From NCBI GenBank assembly GCA_944376425.1, contig CALWCS010000067.1:1-34069 (forward strand): a stretch of 34,069 nucleotides of DNA, written 5' to 3'. The translations under genes were made by a program, and so were the position numbers. Shown in pieces: positions 26,727-34,069 of this stretch. The notes beneath the pieces are model-generated. The model had not been told where the DNA came from and ran no database searches. It was given only the letters and a program-made list of their open reading frames with translations. Numbering within the stretch: position 1 is the first letter of the stretch; each line of letters opens with the position of its first letter. The stretch is from an uncultured Lachnospiraceae bacterium (lineage in GTDB: Bacteria > Bacillota > Clostridia > Lachnospirales > Lachnospiraceae).

Positions 26727-27788
26727 ATGATAAAATGTATGGGTTGTATGGAAGAATATTCAGAAAAGAAGCAGGAATGCCCTTATTGCGGATACCCGCA
26801 AGAGATAAAAAATATCAATCCATCTTATCAGACACCAGGAACGATATTGTCCGAACGATATATGATCGGAAGAGCCTTCCATCAAGATTCCATAGGAATC
26901 AGTTACCTCGGATGGGATAATCTGATAGAAAAAAAGATTGTGATCAAGGAATATTTTCCGGAGAACATTGCATTTCGCATTGACGGAAGAGAAATTGTCA
27001 GTGAGCCAAAGTGGGAAAAATTATATGAAACCGGTAAAAAAGCCTTTTTTGAGGAAACTCAAAATTGGGGACAGCTTGGAAAATTTCATGGGATAGCAAA
27101 TGTCTATGATCAGATGATGCAGTATGGAACGGCATACTATGTAAGAGAGTGGGTACCAGGAAGAACGATCAGAGAGATTGTAGAACGGGAAAATCCTGTG
27201 ATTTTTGGTCAAGCAAGGAGCTGGATGAGACAATTAATCCAGATTTTGCTGGAACTGCAGCAAGCAGGAAGAGCGCACGGCAATCTTTCTATCGATAACA
27301 TAGTAGTGACAGACGAGGAGATAAAACTTATAAATTTTGGAATGCGTGTCAATGACAGTAAGGCAAGAGGGAAATTATTTGAGGAAAATCCGTACATTCC
27401 GCGAGAAATATATGAAGATACGGAACTATTCTGGCAAAAAGCAGATGTGTATGCGGCGGCAGCAGTCTTTTATCGGATGGTAACTGGAGAAATGCCGCAT
27501 TTCCAAGAAAAAAGGATAAGAAAAGAAAAAATAAAAGCACCGGCAGAACTGGGAGTTTGGGTACATCCTGAAACAGAAAAAGGATTGATGGCTATTTTAA
27601 ACGGCGATCCAAAAAGAAAAGAGATAAATTTAAAAAAACTAGAACAGATTGTTTGGACAGCCAATCAAGGAATGAGAGAGAAAAACAGAAAAAGAGAAGA
27701 GAGCAGAAACTATTTTTTGCCAGTATTCGTTGGAATAGAAGGGGTGATCGTTGTAATATTGGCAATTATTTTAATCTTGGTGTGGTAA
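26727..27788 (+). CDS. Membrane-anchored protein pseudokinase
   Basis: This 353-residue protein mirrors the first kinase: N-terminal zinc ribbon (Cys4, Cys7, Cys18, Cys21), kinase-like domain (about 40-310), basic stretch and a C-terminal transmembrane helix (330-352) with no extracellular domain. The ATP-anchoring Lys74 (IVIKEYFPEN) remains. The Gly-rich loop is degenerate, the catalytic HRD is HGN (184-186), and DFG is NFG (203-205), so both catalytic aspartates have become asparagine. It is therefore predicted to be inactive or nearly so. It may serve as an allosteric partner or scaffold for the active kinase, as pseudokinases do elsewhere. AAGGGGAGATG precedes the start. Confidence 0.87.
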   Translation: MIKCMGCMEEYSEKKQECPYCGYPQEIKNINPSYQTPGTILSERYMIGRAFHQDSIGISYLGWDNLIEKKIVIKEYFPENIAFRIDGREIVSEPKWEKLYETGKKAFFEETQNWGQLGKFHGIANVYDQMMQYGTAYYVREWVPGRTIREIVERENPVIFGQARSWMRQLIQILLELQQAGRAHGNLSIDNIVVTDEEIKLINFGMRVNDSKARGKLFEENPYIPREIYEDTELFWQKADVYAAAAVFYRMVTGEMPHFQEKRIRKEKIKAPAELGVWVHPETEKGLMAILNGDPKRKEINLKKLEQIVWTANQGMREKNRKREESRNYFLPVFVGIEGVIVVILAIILILVW

Positions 27789-27808
27789 AAAAAGAGAGGA
27801 GATAAAAA

Positions 27809-28750
27809 ATGAAGAAAAGTAACAGAAAACAGCTGACTTATCAGATTGTGTTAATTTTTTGCTTTTTTTTAGCGGCAGGATGTATTTTCTTACCATTTAT
27901 AGATATTTCAGTTCCTGTAATCGGCTTAACATATCAAAAATCGGGGCTCCATATCTTGGAATATCTGTTTCAGATTGACAATGATATGCAGATTTTATTG
28001 TCACTTGTAGAAAACGGAAACTATTATGCAATGCTGTATCAGATTTTTCAGGGACTGCTGATTTTTTTAGTGGTTTTGGAAATTGGATCAGCAATTGTTG
28101 TTTCAGCCGTTTATGGAAAAAAGGTAAAAACAGTGGCGATTGTCTGCTGCGTTTTAGAACTGATTGCAGATGCAGCAATTTTAGGAATTGTCTGGATGTT
28201 TTTAAGAGGATTTCCGGAAAACATTATCTCAAATTTAATCACAATTTCAGTAGAGAAAATTATAGGATATGGTCTATATGCAAATTTAGGGGTCCATGTA
28301 TTGACCTTAATTCTTGCTCTGATTCCGGTATTTCATAAAAATATTTTTGATGACCGACAGTCAAAGAACAGAAGAAAACAGGCAGATGAGAGAAAGACAA
28401 GAAAAGAATACAGAGCAGAACAAAGAAAAGGATATCCGGTTGCCGGAGAAATTATAGGAGAGACAGGAGAATGTGCTTCTGCAAAGTTTTCTTTTGCCCA
28501 TACTCCAGAGATTATTATAGGAAGAGATCCGGAACTTTGTAATATTCGTTTGGATCATCCGGAAGTGGGACAAGTCCATTGTGTAGTACGCTTTAACAGG
28601 CAGACCGGTAAGTTTTTTATTATGGATTATTCTCAGAGCGGAGTTTATCTAAATGGAAAAATAAGACTTCCAAAAGAGACGTGGAGCAATGTTGGAAGCA
28701 GGGCAGTATTTAGAATTGGAAATACAGACAATATTTTCCGGCTGCAATAA
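27809..28750 (+). CDS. Four-helix membrane protein with cytoplasmic FHA domain
   Basis: This 313-residue protein has four predicted transmembrane helices (about 11-32, 76-100, 108-131, 155-175). A strongly basic linker follows (182-207), then a C-terminal FHA domain (232-313). FHA domains bind phosphothreonine peptides. GRD (238-240), His257 and the NG pair (282-283) are kept, but the usual S-R-x-H reads G-Q-V-H (254-257), which may weaken or change phosphopeptide recognition. It is the natural reader of the kinases next door. GAGAGGAG lies upstream of the ATG, 20 bases after the pseudokinase. Confidence 0.85.
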   Translation: MKKSNRKQLTYQIVLIFCFFLAAGCIFLPFIDISVPVIGLTYQKSGLHILEYLFQIDNDMQILLSLVENGNYYAMLYQIFQGLLIFLVVLEIGSAIVVSAVYGKKVKTVAIVCCVLELIADAAILGIVWMFLRGFPENIISNLITISVEKIIGYGLYANLGVHVLTLILALIPVFHKNIFDDRQSKNRRKQADERKTRKEYRAEQRKGYPVAGEIIGETGECASAKFSFAHTPEIIIGRDPELCNIRLDHPEVGQVHCVVRFNRQTGKFFIMDYSQSGVYLNGKIRLPKETWSNVGSRAVFRIGNTDNIFRLQ

Positions 28751-28803
28751 TAAAAAAACGTAAGATAATGAGAAAAGAGGGAAAGCAGGTGTAAAACCAG
28801 ATC

Positions 28804-29394
28804 ATGGATAGCATGAAACAGGAAGAGAAAAAGAAGGTCTGTATTTGCTGCACGGTAAAAAAAGGAGAGATAGAAGAGGCACAAAAAGAAATATGGCGTG
28901 AAAAATTAGAGAAAGACAGGCAAATTTTAGAACAGGACATAGCTTTAAAGAACAGAGAGTTTCAGGCGAAAGCATCAAACTTTCCTGAAAATGGATGGGA
29001 AAAAGAGAAAGATCCATATGTCTCCGAACCGAGATGGGAATCTGAAAATAAAATGAGACGATCTGGAGATAAAAGCAGCAAGAGATTTCTTTGGATTTTG
29101 GTTTTCATTTTTATCGCAGCCTTAGCAGTAATATTGGGGGTTGTTTTTTTTAGAGGACAAGGAGAAACAGAAGACAACGGCGAAACGATACAGACAGAAC
29201 AACAGAATAATGAAGAGGAAAACCAGGAGATGATTCAAGAGACGCAGGAAGAAACAGAAGAAGAGACAGAAGAGGAAACACAGCAAGAATCACCGGTAGT
29301 CCACATTACCTATCCATCTGTCATAGAAGATGGAACGTCAGAGACAGAGACACAAGACAGAATCATTGATATGGAAACATCGGCATGGGATTAA
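28804..29394 (+). CDS. Single-pass membrane protein with Cys cluster and Glu/Thr-rich stalk
   Basis: I do not recognise a family. The 196-residue protein has a cytoplasmic part with Cys13, Cys15 and Cys16 (VCICC) and a charged helix (21-55, possible coiled coil), then one transmembrane helix (94-116). An extracellular tail is very rich in Glu, Thr and Gln (119-162). The layout puts a short cytoplasmic domain and a long acidic stalk on opposite faces of the membrane. An in-frame stop at 28792 fixes 28804 as the earliest ATG; its ribosome site is weak, so 28813 is also possible. Its place between the FHA protein and the hydrolase, and a stalk like theirs, suggest a role in the same system. Confidence 0.72.
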   Translation: MDSMKQEEKKKVCICCTVKKGEIEEAQKEIWREKLEKDRQILEQDIALKNREFQAKASNFPENGWEKEKDPYVSEPRWESENKMRRSGDKSSKRFLWILVFIFIAALAVILGVVFFRGQGETEDNGETIQTEQQNNEEENQEMIQETQEETEEETEEETQQESPVVHITYPSVIEDGTSETETQDRIIDMETSAWD

Positions 29395-29474
29395 GAAAAA
29401 GCGTACCGCATAAAAAACATGCTATTCTAAAAAAGCAAATGTAAAAATACAAAAAGAGAAAGAAGATAGAGAAA

Positions 29475-30548
29475 ATGAAGAAAAAGATATTATGGATACT
29501 ATCTGTCTTGCTGTTGCTGCTGATTTTAGGAGAAACAGGAATACTGTTTCGGAAAATATCGAAGGAAAGTCAAGATCGCAGTACAAATTTAAGTGCAACG
29601 ACAGAAAATATCAATGCTGATACAGCTGCATTGCCTGCAGCTGTAAATACAGATACAGAAAAAGAAACTCAAAGTGAACGCAACTTATCCACAGAAACGG
29701 ACACAGAAGAGGAGACACAACAAAGTGAAACGGTAACAGAGATGGAGACTAAGCAGCAGGAAACGGCACAGAGTCAGATGACACAGCTTTTGGAAGAAAA
29801 AATCAGTACTTATGATGGAATCTGGTCGGTTGCTTTAAAAACAAAAGGAATGAAAGTGCAAGAAACCTGTGATATTTACTCTTCCTCTCATGGAAGAATG
29901 ATGAAGTCGGCAAGCCTGATAAAACTGTTTGTAATGGAGAAAATTTATGAACAGATCGGACAAAATAATCTTCAGGAGGATCAGATGGGAAGTTTGATTC
30001 AGTCTATGATTACGGTCAGTGATAATACAGCATGCAATACGTTAGTTACAGATTTTCTGGGACAGGGAAATGCACAAGAGGGCATGGCACAGGTGACAAG
30101 ATATGCGCAGCAGCAAGGATATTCCGATACTTCGATGGGAAGACTTATGCTGTCATATCAGACGGAAGGAGATAATTATACATCGGCACGGGACTGTGTC
30201 AGTTTACTTGAGAAGATTTATCATAAGACTTGTGTGAATGCCGAGGCGTCTGAAAAAATGCTTTCTTTCTTGAAAAATCAGGAGAGAAGAAATAAAATTC
30301 CATTCGGACTGCAGACTCGTCTGACCGGAGCCCAAGAGTGGGTTGCAAATAAGACAGGAGAGATTGCACAGGCGGAAGTTCCTGAAAAAGGAATGGTAGA
30401 AGGAGATGCAGCCATCGTTCATACATCTTTTGGAGACTATATTCTATGTATTTTGGTGAATGATATGAACAGCAATACGCAGACGCAGGCAGATATTCAG
30501 GAATTGTCCGGATGGATTTATGATTATCTTGCGGCAGAAAACACATAA
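29475..30548 (+). CDS. Membrane-anchored serine hydrolase, class A beta-lactamase fold
   Basis: The 357-residue protein starts with an uncleaved signal anchor (residues 5-25, no lipobox Cys) and a Thr/Glu/Ser-rich stalk (30-100). The hydrolase domain then shows the three active-site motifs: S147-L-I-K150, S182-D-N and K293-T-G. The omega-loop region (GRLMLSYQTEGDNYTSARD, 222-240) lacks the ExxLN motif that deacylates beta-lactams. A cell-wall peptidase or esterase-like role is more likely than antibiotic resistance, but the substrate is not known. It would act outside the membrane and may be the output of the upstream kinase system. The start follows AGAAAGAAGATAGAG, a weak site. Confidence 0.85.
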   Translation: MKKKILWILSVLLLLLILGETGILFRKISKESQDRSTNLSATTENINADTAALPAAVNTDTEKETQSERNLSTETDTEEETQQSETVTEMETKQQETAQSQMTQLLEEKISTYDGIWSVALKTKGMKVQETCDIYSSSHGRMMKSASLIKLFVMEKIYEQIGQNNLQEDQMGSLIQSMITVSDNTACNTLVTDFLGQGNAQEGMAQVTRYAQQQGYSDTSMGRLMLSYQTEGDNYTSARDCVSLLEKIYHKTCVNAEASEKMLSFLKNQERRNKIPFGLQTRLTGAQEWVANKTGEIAQAEVPEKGMVEGDAAIVHTSFGDYILCILVNDMNSNTQTQADIQELSGWIYDYLAAENT

Positions 30549-30571
30549 GCAAAGGAGAACAAAAGAAAGAA

Positions 30572-31258
30572 ATGCTGGAAGTAAAAAGTAAAGCCACTTT
30601 TTTGGAACAGTCAAATAAAATGGATGTTCCCGAACAGTTTTTAGAACAGATGCAGCAATATCAGGAAATGATGATGATGTATCGATGCGCCATTCGGGAA
30701 GTACAGACAAAGCTGGAAATTTTGAATGATGCGATGTCTGTAAGGTATCAGAGAAATCCGATTAACTTTATAAAATCAAGAGTCAAATCTCCAGTCAGTA
30801 TTATGAACAAACTGGAAAGAAAAGGCTTGGAAACTACGCTGGAATCGATTGAAGAAAATTTAAATGATGTGGCAGGAATCCGAGTAGTCTGTCACTTTGT
30901 GGATGATATTTATGACGTGGCACAGATGCTGGCAAGACAGGATGATCTGAAAGTACTGGAGGTCAAAGATTATATAAAGAATCCAAAACCAAATGGTTAC
31001 AGAAGCTATCATATGATTGTAGAGATTCCGGTCTTTTTGCCCAAAATAAAAAAACCAATGAGAGTAGAAGTACAGATTCGCACAATTGCCATGGATTTTT
31101 GGGCAAGTCTTGATCACCAGCTTAGATACAAGAAAGATATTGAGAATCCAGAAGAAATATCAAGAGAATTAAAAGCATGCGCAGAAGTGATTTCTTCCAC
31201 AGATTATCAGATGCAGGAAATTCGAAAAAAGATTGAGAAAATCACAAAAGATTCATAA
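30572..31258 (+). CDS. relQ: Small alarmone synthetase (RelQ-type GTP pyrophosphokinase)
   Basis: This 228-residue protein has only the (p)ppGpp synthetase domain and no hydrolase, TGS or ACT domain. Motifs are NPINFIKSRVKSPVSIMNKLERK (substrate-binding basic patch), DVAGIRVVCHFVDDIY (metal-binding Asp), KPNGYRSYHMIVE and VEVQIRTIAMDFWASLDHQLRYK (catalytic Glu). A helical C-terminal tail supports the tetramer-forming SAS type, closest to RelQ. It makes ppGpp or pppGpp under envelope or other stress. The gene starts 23 bases after the serine hydrolase, with AAAGGAG at the junction, so it may be co-transcribed. Confidence 0.92.
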   Translation: MLEVKSKATFLEQSNKMDVPEQFLEQMQQYQEMMMMYRCAIREVQTKLEILNDAMSVRYQRNPINFIKSRVKSPVSIMNKLERKGLETTLESIEENLNDVAGIRVVCHFVDDIYDVAQMLARQDDLKVLEVKDYIKNPKPNGYRSYHMIVEIPVFLPKIKKPMRVEVQIRTIAMDFWASLDHQLRYKKDIENPEEISRELKACAEVISSTDYQMQEIRKKIEKITKDS

Positions 31259-31297
31259 TTAGCGAGTATACTGTCTGCAAAAATGGAGGAATGAACG

Positions 31298-31975
31298 ATG
31301 GACAAATTAAAAATATTAGTAGTAGATGATGAGAGCAGAATGAGAAAACTGGTAAAAGATTTTCTCGTAAAGAAAGATTTTCAGGTGGTGGAAGCAGAAA
31401 ATGGAGCAGATGCTGTTGATATCTTTTTTTCCACAAAAGATATCGCTTTAATTATTTTAGATGTTATGATGCCTAAAATGGACGGCTGGGAAGTATGCAG
31501 AACGATCCGGGAACATTCAAAAGTTCCGATTATTATGCTGACAGCAAAGGGCGATGAAAGAGATGAACTGTTGGGATTTGAACTGGGAGTTGATGAATAT
31601 ATTTCAAAACCTTTCAGTCCTAAAATTTTAGTGGCACGTGTAGAGGCAATTTTGCGAAGAACAAGCGGAATGGCAAAAGAAGACGTGATTCACGCAGGTG
31701 CAATTGAAATTAATAAGGCAGCGCATATGGTACTGATTGACGGAAAGCCGATAGATTTAAGCTTTAAAGAGTTTGAACTTTTAACTTATTTTGCAGAAAA
31801 TCAAAATATAGCTCTTTCGAGAGAAAAAATTCTCAATAGTGTCTGGAATTATGATTACTTTGGCGATGCCAGAACGATTGACACCCATGTCAAAAAACTC
31901 AGAAGTAAATTAGGCGATAAGGGGGATTATATCAAGACAATCTGGGGCATGGGGTATAAATTTGAGGTGGTTTAA
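31298..31975 (+). CDS. OmpR/PhoB-family response regulator
   Basis: This 225-residue regulator has a receiver domain (1-120) with acidic pair Asp10/Asp11, phosphoacceptor Asp55, switch Thr82 and Lys104. The C-terminal winged helix carries SFKEFELLTYFAENQN, LSREKILNSVWNYDYFGDARTIDTHVKKLRSKL and the closing IKTIWGMGYKFEVV. It binds DNA after phosphorylation by the kinase encoded next to it. GGAGGAATGAACG precedes the ATG. Its target genes cannot be read from the window. Confidence 0.95.
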   Translation: MDKLKILVVDDESRMRKLVKDFLVKKDFQVVEAENGADAVDIFFSTKDIALIILDVMMPKMDGWEVCRTIREHSKVPIIMLTAKGDERDELLGFELGVDEYISKPFSPKILVARVEAILRRTSGMAKEDVIHAGAIEINKAAHMVLIDGKPIDLSFKEFELLTYFAENQNIALSREKILNSVWNYDYFGDARTIDTHVKKLRSKLGDKGDYIKTIWGMGYKFEVV

Positions 31976-31976
31976 A

Positions 31977-33581
31977 ATGAAAATTTTGCAGTATTTAAAA
32001 AACAGCAAAATAACAGAAGCTCATACAAAAAAATCCCGAATCAGAGAAGGAGAATACTTTAAGAAAAAGCAAAAGGTGCGCAGATATTCGATAAAAAAAG
32101 AATTAAGTTTTACATTTATTTTGATGATAGCAATCGTCTTAATATCGAATTGGGTGCTAAATAATTTGTTTCTGGAAAAATATTATATTTTAAAGAAACA
32201 AAATGTATTGGTCAGCACATATGAACAATTAAATGAAATTGTGACCGAATATGGACTCAATGCTAATGTTGTCAACGAAAACATGGATAATGTATTTGGA
32301 TCGGAAAATATTTCTTTGCTTGTGCTGAAACAGGACTTTACAATTGGACTTTATACGAATAATATTGATACAAAATTAATGGCCGGAAGACTATATGGAT
32401 ATCTGACAGATATGGACAGGAGCGAAATAACGGTAATTCAAGAAAGCGATCATTATACGCTCCAAAGAAATATGGATTTAGAATCTCAGCAAGAATATTT
32501 GGAAATCTGGGGAATTTTAGATAATATGGATGCATTTTTAATGAGAGTTCCTTTAGAGAGTATTCGGTCTAATGTAAAAATATCAAATGAATTTCTGGCC
32601 TATATCAGTGTAATAGTGGTTTTGCTGAGTATTTTTATATTTTCTTGGGTTTCGAAAAAGATTACAAAACCAATTATGGAGCTTACGGAATTATCAAAAA
32701 GAATGGCGGAATTAGACTTTGATGCGAAATATTCCAGCGGCGGAAACAATGAGATCGGATTGCTGGGAGAACATTTCAATAAAATGTCAGAGACACTTGA
32801 AATGACGATTTCAGAGCTGAAAACGGCAAATAATCAATTGCAAAAAGACATCGAGCAAAAAACACAGGTAGATGAAATGAGAAAAGAATTTTTATCCAAT
32901 GTTTCTCATGAACTGAAAACACCAATCGCATTAATTCAAGGATATGCCGAAGGACTTCAGGAATGTATCAATGATGATGAAGAAAGCCGAGATTTTTACT
33001 GTAATGTTATTATCGATGAAGCCGGTAAAATGAACAAAATGGTAAAAAAACTTCTGACATTGAATCAATTGGAGTTTGGAAATGAAAAAGTAGTAATGGA
33101 GAGATTCGATTTGGCGGCTTTGATCCGGGGAGTTGTGCAGTCGGCTGACATTTTGGCACAGCAAAAAGAAGCAAAAATCCGTTTTCGGCAGACTGCGCCT
33201 GTCCATGTATGGGCAGATGAATTTAAAGTAGAAGAAGTTGTCACAAACTATATCAGCAATGCTTTAAATCATGTCAGCGGCGAAAAAATTATTGACGTGA
33301 AGATTAAAATAAAAGAAGATGGGAAGGTCAGAACTTCTGTTTTTAACACAGGCGAGCCGATACCGGAGGAAGACCTTGAAAATATCTGGATCAAATTTTA
33401 TAAAGTGGATAAGGCAAGAACACGCGAATATGGCGGAAGCGGAATCGGACTTTCTATTGTAAAGGCTATCATGGATTCGTTCCATCAAAAATGCGGTGTT
33501 ATTAATTATGAAAACGGAGTAGAATTTTGGTTTGAACTAGATGGAGGTCCAGAGTCAGGAGGCGTCAGACTGGATGAATAA
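31977..33581 (+). CDS. Sensor histidine kinase
   Basis: This 534-residue kinase has a cytoplasmic Lys/Arg-rich leader (1-40), TM1 (44-66), a 140-residue extracellular sensor and TM2 (207-226). A HAMP domain (226-278), HisKA with SHELKTP (His311) and HATPase with NYISNALNHV, VFNTGEPI and GGSGIGLSIVKAI follow. Start ATG 31977 lies 6 bases after GAGGTGG and 1 base after the regulator stop, which implies translational coupling. The sensor domain has no recognised ligand motif. The 3' end overlaps the next gene by 8 bases. Confidence 0.95.
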   Translation: MKILQYLKNSKITEAHTKKSRIREGEYFKKKQKVRRYSIKKELSFTFILMIAIVLISNWVLNNLFLEKYYILKKQNVLVSTYEQLNEIVTEYGLNANVVNENMDNVFGSENISLLVLKQDFTIGLYTNNIDTKLMAGRLYGYLTDMDRSEITVIQESDHYTLQRNMDLESQQEYLEIWGILDNMDAFLMRVPLESIRSNVKISNEFLAYISVIVVLLSIFIFSWVSKKITKPIMELTELSKRMAELDFDAKYSSGGNNEIGLLGEHFNKMSETLEMTISELKTANNQLQKDIEQKTQVDEMRKEFLSNVSHELKTPIALIQGYAEGLQECINDDEESRDFYCNVIIDEAGKMNKMVKKLLTLNQLEFGNEKVVMERFDLAALIRGVVQSADILAQQKEAKIRFRQTAPVHVWADEFKVEEVVTNYISNALNHVSGEKIIDVKIKIKEDGKVRTSVFNTGEPIPEEDLENIWIKFYKVDKARTREYGGSGIGLSIVKAIMDSFHQKCGVINYENGVEFWFELDGGPESGGVRLDE

Positions 33582-33762
33582 AGAGGAAATTATATGTAGC
33601 TGTAATGGGGTTACAGTAGGTCAGATTGAGAAGGCCGTACGTTTAGGAGACTGCACTTTTGAAGATGTAAAAGAGCGGTTAAAAGTAGGCAGGCAATGTA
33701 CGAAATGCAAAGATCTTGTTTCTCTTTATATAGAGAATTTTAGAGAACGGATAGAAAAATGA
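33574..33762 (+). CDS. BFD-type [2Fe-2S]-binding small protein
   Basis: This 62-residue protein has the BFD-like pattern CSCNGVT (Cys8, Cys10) and GRQCTKC (Cys42, Cys45) around short helices, as in bacterioferritin-associated ferredoxin and the NifU/NirB central domains. Four Cys would bind one [2Fe-2S] cluster. The partner is unknown; a stand-alone copy beside a two-component system is not informative. ATG 33574 overlaps the kinase stop and follows AGGAGG (33557-33562) by 11 bases. A longer frame from 33541 adds 11 residues that lie inside the kinase gene and precede that site. Confidence 0.85.
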   Translation: MNKEEIICSCNGVTVGQIEKAVRLGDCTFEDVKERLKVGRQCTKCKDLVSLYIENFRERIEK

Positions 33763-33795
33763 CAAGATAGTTTTTCCGATAGTAGGAAAAATCAA

Positions 33796-33842
33796 AAAGG
33801 CTCTGAAAAATAGAGAAAAGTAATCTGTTTTTTGGTGCCTTT
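33796..33842 (+). terminator. Weak terminator-like hairpin after the BFD gene
   Basis: AAAGGC (33796-33801) pairs with GCCTTT (33837-33842), with a partial inner A/T pairing. There is only a short T-run, so termination here is uncertain. Confidence 0.3.
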
Positions 33843-33860
33843 AATTTAGAAAAAAATAAC

Positions 33861-33889
33861 TTGACATTTAGAGAGAACAGGTGTATGAT
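33861..33889 (+). promoter_or_regulatory. Tandem promoter P1
   Basis: TTGACA (33861-33866), 17 bases, TATGAT (33884-33889): a perfect -35 and a near-perfect -10. No gene follows within the window. Confidence 0.82.
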
Positions 33890-33960
33890 AACTAACGTTG
33901 TTCAAGAAATGTTTTAAATGAATAAAAAATTCAAAAAGTTTTAAAAAATAAAAAAATATC

Positions 33961-33989
33961 TTGACAATAGAAAAAAGAAATGATATACT
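33961..33989 (+). promoter_or_regulatory. Tandem promoter P2
   Basis: TTGACA (33961-33966), 17 bases, TATACT (33984-33989), preceded by an A/T tract (33937-33960) like an UP element. The start near 33996 coincides with a small hairpin, GTCGT/ACGAC (33996-34010). Confidence 0.85.
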
Positions 33990-34040
33990 TCAAAAGTCGT
34001 AAAAAACGACAGACGGTTTGAAAAGAAAAATAAAAAAAGA

Positions 34041-34069
34041 TTGACAAACCAAAAAGAGTATGATAAAAT
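34041..34069 (+). promoter_or_regulatory. Tandem promoter P3 at the window edge
   Basis: TTGACA (34041-34046), 17 bases, TAAAAT (34064-34069), ending on the last base. An A-rich stretch precedes it. Three such promoters 100 and 80 bases apart are typical of rRNA operons. Confidence 0.75.

Noticed and set aside
29475..30548. Antibiotic-resistance beta-lactamase
   Set aside because: The three active-site motifs fit, but the omega-loop ExxLN is absent and the protein is a stalked membrane-anchored form within a signalling cluster.

Overview
The window reads as a chromosomal segment from a low-GC, spore-forming Clostridia bacterium, most likely Lachnospiraceae. The evidence is the A/T-rich DNA with strong AGGAGG ribosome binding sites, SigK without a pro-sequence, CodY, a HrcA-type CIRCE operator, rubrerythrin, and a topA-codY and secG-rnr-smpB-ssrA gene order. 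The family assignment is inference from gene content, with no database search. All genes run on the + strand except the truncated nucleotidase at the left edge and the tmRNA gene. I see no insertion sequence, prophage, CRISPR array or tRNA gene.

Left part (1-13.9 kb). A secreted 5'-nucleotidase runs off the left edge. It diverges from sigK, which is followed by a phosphopantetheinyl transferase, a YbaK-type deacylase and a small unknown protein. Next come comM, dprA and topA (DNA uptake/recombination and supercoiling), then codY. The CIRCE-controlled groES-groEL operon follows, and guaB after it. groEL carries an in-frame TGA at codon 30, in the conserved nucleotide-binding loop. It is either a real lesion or a base error.

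Middle part (13.9-24.1 kb). A HEAT-repeat/methyltransferase fusion is followed by pepF, eno, secG, rnr and smpB, then a small unknown protein, rubrerythrin with a PerR-like operator, ssrA (tmRNA, minus strand) and maf. RNase R, SmpB and tmRNA together form the trans-translation/ribosome rescue set. Two non-coding structures stand out: a hairpin that sequesters the eno ribosome binding site, and a nested inverted repeat between secG and rnr.

Right part (24.1-34 kb). This is the most unusual region. A co-directional cluster encodes: a membrane Ser/Thr kinase with an extracellular C-type lectin domain; a PP2C phosphatase; a second kinase-like membrane protein that has lost both catalytic aspartates (a pseudokinase); a four-helix membrane protein with an FHA domain; a membrane protein with a Cys cluster and a Glu/Thr-rich stalk; and a membrane-anchored serine hydrolase with beta-lactamase-type motifs. 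I propose it is an envelope-sensing phosphorylation system in which lectin binding outside regulates FHA- and hydrolase-linked outputs. It is followed closely by a small alarmone synthetase, an OmpR-type two-component system and a BFD-type [2Fe-2S] protein. The window ends in three tandem near-consensus promoters, which suggests that a highly expressed stable-RNA operon (rRNA or tRNA) begins just beyond the right edge.
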